A stretch of DNA of 64,000 bases, taken from contig CAVSGS010000020.1 in the NCBI GenBank assembly GCA_963727545.1, forward strand, positions 248,001 to 312,000. Direction: 5' to 3'. Source of the stretch: Flexifilum sp963727545 (GTDB taxonomy: Bacteria; Chloroflexota; Anaerolineae; Aggregatilineales; Phototrophicaceae). Made by a program: the position numbers and the translations under genes. Positions within the stretch are counted from its first letter, which is position 1, and each line of letters begins with the position of its first letter. The notes under the pieces are model-generated. The model was given only the letters and a program-made list of their open reading frames with translations, had not been told where the DNA came from and did no database searches. Below, in pieces: positions 60,053-64,000 of the stretch.

Positions 60053-62110
60053 CTACTGCCGCAGCAATTGCGCGCGACGGTTCAACTCGGCGTCGATCAA
60101 GCGTTTCGCCAGTATAGATAACATAATGTGCCTTTGGTAGGGGACATCGCCGTCCATTTCCAAATACACCATCTCCTGCCGTTCGCGCTGGAGCCGCTGG
60201 ACGCGCAGCCGCAGCGCCTTCTCGACCAATTCGGCACTCATGTCCACCGCGCCGCTGAAGCGCTCTGCCTGTTTGATCACAATCATTAAGTCGGCAGATA
60301 AGCCGTGTCGTAGTCGCGGGCGCAAATCTTCCCACTCATCTGCCAACAAAATTGCCAGTTCATCCATCAAATCAGGCGTGAGCGCGGACTGGAAAAAGTC
60401 GCTCACGTCCTGCTCATCCTGCCCGATCGCCCGCAGGAAAATATCCATCAGCAGGCGATAACTCGTGCGGGTGAAGTCGTCGGGACTCAGGTCGCCGAGC
60501 GCGCCATCCGCGAGTGCCGCTTGATCCCCCGCCAGTTCGCGGAACTTGCGGTTCACGTCATAGATCAGCGGCGGATTGAGAAAGAGCACGCGCAGGCAGT
60601 AGGCTTCGAGCGCTGCCTCGTGCAGATTGACGTTCGCCTGCTCCATGCGTCGAACCGGGCGCGGTGAGTCGAAATCCGGGAGTTCGTCCTCGCTGGGCGG
60701 CTCGTAGTCCGGCTCGAAATCCGGCAGTTCCGGCGGTTCGGGCGCGGCGATCTGGCGCGGCGGGCGCGGCGCTTTGGCGGCGTTGATCTTCTGCTGTTCC
60801 GCCGCCCACATCAGCAAGTCGCGCTCGGCGATGTGCAGCCGCAGCGCGAGCTTCTGCAAATTGTCGTTCTTATATAAATCGTTCTCGGACGCCAAAAGTA
60901 TCGGCAGCAAACGACGAGCGACTGATTCCCGTTCCTGCACCGACGCTTTCTCCGGCAGCGCCGCCATCTCCGAGTCGATCACGTAGTCCGCGACCGGCAG
61001 CGCGTCCTTGACCAAGTCCGCCCACTGCCCCGGCTGCTCGCGGATGAGGTCGTCCGGGTCTTTCGCACCGGGCACGACCAGCACGCGAATGTCGACCGAG
61101 AGCCGTCCGGCATAGTCGGCTTCGAGCGTCTGCCGCGCGACTTCGAGCGAACGGCGAGTCGCGCTCTGCCCCGCCGCATCCGAGTCGAGCGACAGGATAA
61201 TGTGATCCGCTAAACGGGGCGCTAACAGCTTCAACTGAGCTTCGGTCAGCGCCGTGCCCATCTGGGCGACGACGTTAGTATAGCCCGCCTGATGCGCCTG
61301 AATCGCATCGAGGTAGCCCTCGACGATCACGGCGGTGCTGGCGTCGCGGATCGACTGTTTCGCCATGTCGAGCGCGAACAAGAGGTGACTCTTGTCGAAC
61401 AGATCCGACTGCGGCGAGTTCAGATACTTCGGATTGTCGTCCGGCGCGAGCGCCCGCGCCCCGAAGCCGACCACTCGCCCGCGCTCGTCGCGGATCGGGA
61501 TCATCAGCCGGTTGCGGAAGCGATCGTAAACGCGCCCGCTGTCCTCATTGCGCGAGGCGATCCCCGTCGCCAACAGATCCGCCTCACTGTAGCCGAGACC
61601 GGTCAGCAGATCGACGGCGTTTTGCCAGCCGGGGGGCGCGAAGCCGATCTGGAAGCGACGCAGCGTATCATCGCTCAAGCCGCGCTTGTTGCGCGCGTAG
61701 TTGAGCGTCGCGATCGCGGCGGGATTATTCGGATCGAAAAGCTGATCGTGGAAGTAGTCGGCGGTGGATTTCAGCAGTCCGCGCAGGCGGTCAAGTTCTT
61801 CGTAATGCTGGCGCTGTTCGGGCGTCTGTTGGCGCACTTCTACGCCTGCCAGCTTGCCGAGTTCGTCCAGCGCCTCCGGGAAAGTCCAGCCATTGTACTT
61901 CATGGCGAAGTTGAAGATGTCGCCGCCCTCGGCGCACGCACCGAAGCAGCGCCAAGATTGATTGTTCTCGTTGACGACGAAGGACGGCGTTTTTTCCGAG
62001 TGGAACGGGCAGCAGGCTTTCCACGTACGCCCGGCTTTTTTGAGCGGGACGTAGCGCTGGATGTACTGCACGATGTCCAGCTTGCTCTTGATCTCGTCAG
62101 CGACCGACAC
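60053..62110 (-). CDS. dnaG: DNA primase DnaG
   Basis: 685 residues. The zinc domain has ACCPFHSEKTPSFVVNENNQ with CFGACAEGGDIFNF. The TOPRIM catalytic part has RVVGFGARALAPDDNPKYLN, AVIVEGYLDAIQAHQAG and HIILSLDSDAAGQSATRRSL (DxD metal site). The C-terminal helicase-binding part is long and less conserved, with a Pro/Glu/Asp-rich linker around residues 475-510. It makes RNA primers at the fork. Confidence 0.97.
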   Translation of the reverse strand: MSVADEIKSKLDIVQYIQRYVPLKKAGRTWKACCPFHSEKTPSFVVNENNQSWRCFGACAEGGDIFNFAMKYNGWTFPEALDELGKLAGVEVRQQTPEQRQHYEELDRLRGLLKSTADYFHDQLFDPNNPAAIATLNYARNKRGLSDDTLRRFQIGFAPPGWQNAVDLLTGLGYSEADLLATGIASRNEDSGRVYDRFRNRLMIPIRDERGRVVGFGARALAPDDNPKYLNSPQSDLFDKSHLLFALDMAKQSIRDASTAVIVEGYLDAIQAHQAGYTNVVAQMGTALTEAQLKLLAPRLADHIILSLDSDAAGQSATRRSLEVARQTLEADYAGRLSVDIRVLVVPGAKDPDDLIREQPGQWADLVKDALPVADYVIDSEMAALPEKASVQERESVARRLLPILLASENDLYKNDNLQKLALRLHIAERDLLMWAAEQQKINAAKAPRPPRQIAAPEPPELPDFEPDYEPPSEDELPDFDSPRPVRRMEQANVNLHEAALEAYCLRVLFLNPPLIYDVNRKFRELAGDQAALADGALGDLSPDDFTRTSYRLLMDIFLRAIGQDEQDVSDFFQSALTPDLMDELAILLADEWEDLRPRLRHGLSADLMIVIKQAERFSGAVDMSAELVEKALRLRVQRLQRERQEMVYLEMDGDVPYQRHIMLSILAKRLIDAELNRRAQLLRQ

Positions 62111-62337
62111 AGGGTACCCCTAAATTTCTAAAAATCGATTATATACATGACCCATGACACATACAACCGACGCTGTGATGTAATCGATCTCAGATTTGGA
62201 TGACGTTTGACCCGTTCGCAACGCTTGAGGTAGCTCTAGGCTTCATCAGTGTTCATGCCAGCGACTTCTCCCGCCCTGTGAGTTCCATCGTTTTGATGCC
62301 CTCAGTTACGTGATAGATGATGGTATCGGGTTAGCTC

Positions 62338-62826
62338 TCAACTCTCGGATATCGGCTGAACATAATTGTAATCGTGCCACTTGAGATACCACTTTGCAAT
62401 TTTCCGGCTAGGGTAGGTTGCCCCTAGGGTTGCTGTGGCAGCAATGGCAAAAACCACTGCCAAAGACCGGATAGCTTCGTCAGCGCCGTAATTTATCCGT
62501 AGGGCAAACCACAAAAAGATGCTTAGAAATGTAGTCGTCTGAACAACCACGAAGGTCACGAGACGATGCTGAAACAATCGGTATGGGTGGTAGTAGAATA
62601 TCGCCGTGAGAACGCCGAGGATGACACCGCAAAAACCACCAATCAATGCCCCGTACACTGCGACATTTGGCGCGAGAATAACGGCGAAAAAAAGTGCATA
62701 CGTAAGCGACAGCGAAATCAACCCAATCAACAAACCAGCAACGACGCCTAATCCTGCACCCAAAACGAGTCCCCAAAACGCAGAAAGCTCAACAAATCGC
62801 AAGGTCAAGAGGAGCCGCGTTTTCAT
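62338..62826 (-). CDS. Four-helix membrane protein of unknown function
   Basis: 162 residues with four predicted helices: AFWGLVLGAGLGVVAGLLIG, YALFFAVILAPNVAVYGALI, GGFCGVILGVLTAIFYYHPY and FVVVQTTTFLSIFLWFALRI, plus a fifth weaker segment. The Gly-rich helices suggest tight packing. I recognise no family. Codon use and GC are lower than in neighbours, which may mean recent acquisition. It lies between glyS and dnaG on the same strand. Confidence 0.6.
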   Translation of the reverse strand: MKTRLLLTLRFVELSAFWGLVLGAGLGVVAGLLIGLISLSLTYALFFAVILAPNVAVYGALIGGFCGVILGVLTAIFYYHPYRLFQHRLVTFVVVQTTTFLSIFLWFALRINYGADEAIRSLAVVFAIAATATLGATYPSRKIAKWYLKWHDYNYVQPISES

Positions 62827-62840
62827 AAATGTTTGTATCC

Positions 62841-62881
62841 AGAGGCAGACACAGGCAATCGAAGATTGCGCGTCTGCCTCT
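62841..62881. repeat. Two-tier hairpin downstream of glyS
   Basis: Outer stem AGAGGCAGAC/GTCTGCCTCT (62841-62850 with 62872-62881) encloses an inner stem GCAATC/GATTGC (62855-62869). It sits between glyS and the membrane protein gene and may act in termination or RNA processing. Confidence 0.6.
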
Positions 62882-62913
62882 AAACTAAGGGCAACTCGCG
62901 TAAAAGGCGCTGC

Positions 62914-64000
62914 TTAGAACCCGCTGAGGGCGCTCAGGTCGGCGCGACCATTCTGCATCGCGCTGATCGCCTGAAGCAGCGCGATCCGGTTTTGGCGCAC
63001 GGCTTGATCCTCGGTATTGACGAGCACGCCATCGCCCTTACCGGTGCCGAAATAGGCGGTGATCGCCGGGAGCAGCGGCACGAAAGCGTTCAGGAAGGCG
63101 TCGATGTCAGCTTCGGTGTCCTCGTGGACTTCCGCCTGCGCGTATGCCATGTAAAGCGCGTTTTCTTCCGGCTGCTCGAACAGTTCGGGGTCGACGACAT
63201 AGCGTTCGGTCTCGTTGCGGGTGATGCGGACGCAGCGAGCGAAGCCGTCAAGGATGTCCGCCCAGTCGTCGCGCTTGACCCACCGGCTGAGTTGCTGGAC
63301 ACCTGCCAGCGCCTTCGCCGGGTTCGCCGACTGCGCCGCCAGCACCGCCGCGACCACGTCATGCGCGAAGCCTTGATCCTCGATCCAGACGCGCAGCCGT
63401 CCGGCGATGAAGTCGAGCACCGATGTCATCACCTCGGCGGAAACCTCAACCGGCTCGACGGTGGCGACGGTCGCGACTGCCGCCCGCAGATCGACGTCGA
63501 TCTGTCCCTGCGCCAAAATCTGGATTATGCCGAGCGCCGCCCGCCGCAAACCATAGGGGTCGGCGGTCGATTTCGGTTCCAGTCCGGCGGCGAACAAGCC
63601 GACCAAGCTGTCGAGCCGGTCGGTGACCGCCAGCAGCATCCCGGCGGCGCTGGCGGGCAGCGCATCGTCGGCACCACGCGGCAGCCAGTGTTCGAAAATG
63701 GCGTCGGCGACTTCCTGCGGCTGATCGTTGAGCAGTGCGTATTCGCGCCCCATCGTCCCTTGCAGCGAGGTCATCTCGACCACCATCTGGGTGGCAAGGT
63801 CGGCTTTGACCAGATGCGCCGCCCGCTGCGCAATCGCGATCTGGGTGGCGGTCAAGCCCAACTGCTTGCCCAACGGCGCGACCAGCGCGACAATTCGTTC
63901 GTTTTTGTCGAGCATCGAGCCGAGTTTCTCTTGAAAAGTCAGCGTCGCCAAACGGGGCAGGAACTCCGCCAGCGGTTTCTTGGTGTCCTGCGTGTAGAAG
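62914..64000 (-). CDS. glyS: Glycyl-tRNA synthetase beta subunit, 3' part
   Basis: The frame is open through the window end, so the 5' part is outside. The visible 362 residues include FQEKLGSMLDKNERIVAL, VKADLATQMVVEMTSLQGTM, GREYALLNDQPQEVADAI and STADPYGLRRAALGI, all characteristic of the GlyS catalytic-accessory region, followed by the anticodon-binding-like C-terminus. GlyS works with the alpha subunit GlyQ to charge tRNA-Gly. The C-terminal end NGRADLSALSGF is normal. Confidence 0.95.
   Translation of the reverse strand, partial: FYTQDTKKPLAEFLPRLATLTFQEKLGSMLDKNERIVALVAPLGKQLGLTATQIAIAQRAAHLVKADLATQMVVEMTSLQGTMGREYALLNDQPQEVADAIFEHWLPRGADDALPASAAGMLLAVTDRLDSLVGLFAAGLEPKSTADPYGLRRAALGIIQILAQGQIDVDLRAAVATVATVEPVEVSAEVMTSVLDFIAGRLRVWIEDQGFAHDVVAAVLAAQSANPAKALAGVQQLSRWVKRDDWADILDGFARCVRITRNETERYVVDPELFEQPEENALYMAYAQAEVHEDTEADIDAFLNAFVPLLPAITAYFGTGKGDGVLVNTEDQAVRQNRIALLQAISAMQNGRADLSALSGF

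Noticed and set aside
58361..60121. Long open frame (586 codons) on the plus strand across rpoD and the dnaG end
   Set aside because: It is antisense to rpoD, whose sigma regions 1.2, 2 and 4.2 are all intact. The antisense translation has no recognisable domain and reflects GC-rich codon bias.

Overview
The window is a GC-rich, densely coded bacterial segment. The gene content and repeats fit a Chloroflexota (Anaerolineae-like) genome: a complete 14-gene nuoA-N complex I operon, sucC-sucD, a rpoD-dnaG pair, Uma2-family proteins, PIG-V/GT39 membrane glycosyltransferases, NarL/NreB-type signalling and many short palindromes that read as VGAGLKPAPT when translated. The phylum is inferred from these hallmarks; no rRNA is present to confirm it. 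No tRNA, insertion sequence, prophage or CRISPR array was recognised. At least 14 probable one-base reading-frame breaks occur, some in genes expected to be essential (mfd, nuoG). This points to an error-prone or draft assembly, possibly with some true decay.

Layout. 1-1286: 3' end of mfd. 1322-4576: small genes (broken Uma2, SnoaL-like, YbaK deacylase, macro domain, MarR, FHA). 4713-7592: broken GT39 glycosyltransferase. 7738-10714: TrmH-type methyltransferase, sucC and sucD. 10943-15490: a three-module M23/SH3/glycosidase-like protein, a small secreted repeat protein, Hsp20, a membrane protein and an EamA transporter. 15558-32729 (minus): nuoA to nuoN, with an extra ORF between nuoF and nuoG, an intrinsic terminator after nuoI and a new promoter before nuoJ. 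32899-36768: alpha/beta hydrolase, then an ECF sigma factor coupled to a membrane WD40 protein. 36855-42278: FG-GAP/CRTAC1 protein, YgjP-type metalloprotease, PIG-V mannosyltransferase, branched-chain aminotransferase, nucleotidyltransferase-like protein. 42314-47635: CoA-transferase, then a universal stress protein, NarL regulator, GAF histidine kinase and two CBS proteins, together resembling a compact DosR/DosS dormancy module. 47818-53224: orphan ABC ATPase, phosphoribosyltransferase, lipoprotein, S33 hydrolase and secreted nucleoside hydrolase. 53291-58290: extracellular nuclease, Nudix-GNAT fusion, Gfo/Idh/MocA oxidoreductase, VOC protein and a second Uma2. 58382-64000 (minus): rpoD, dnaG, a membrane protein and 5'-truncated glyS.

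How the parts work together: central metabolism (succinyl-CoA ligase, NADH dehydrogenase) is joined to a possible redox or hypoxia stress-signalling island, and to a pair of exported enzymes (nuclease plus nucleoside hydrolase) that could scavenge environmental DNA or RNA. The most unusual points are a DUF4397-like domain inserted inside NuoJ, the transcriptional split of the nuo operon, the DosR/DosS-like cluster, the ECF-WD40 pair, and families of palindromic repeats, some carried in frame inside coding sequences.
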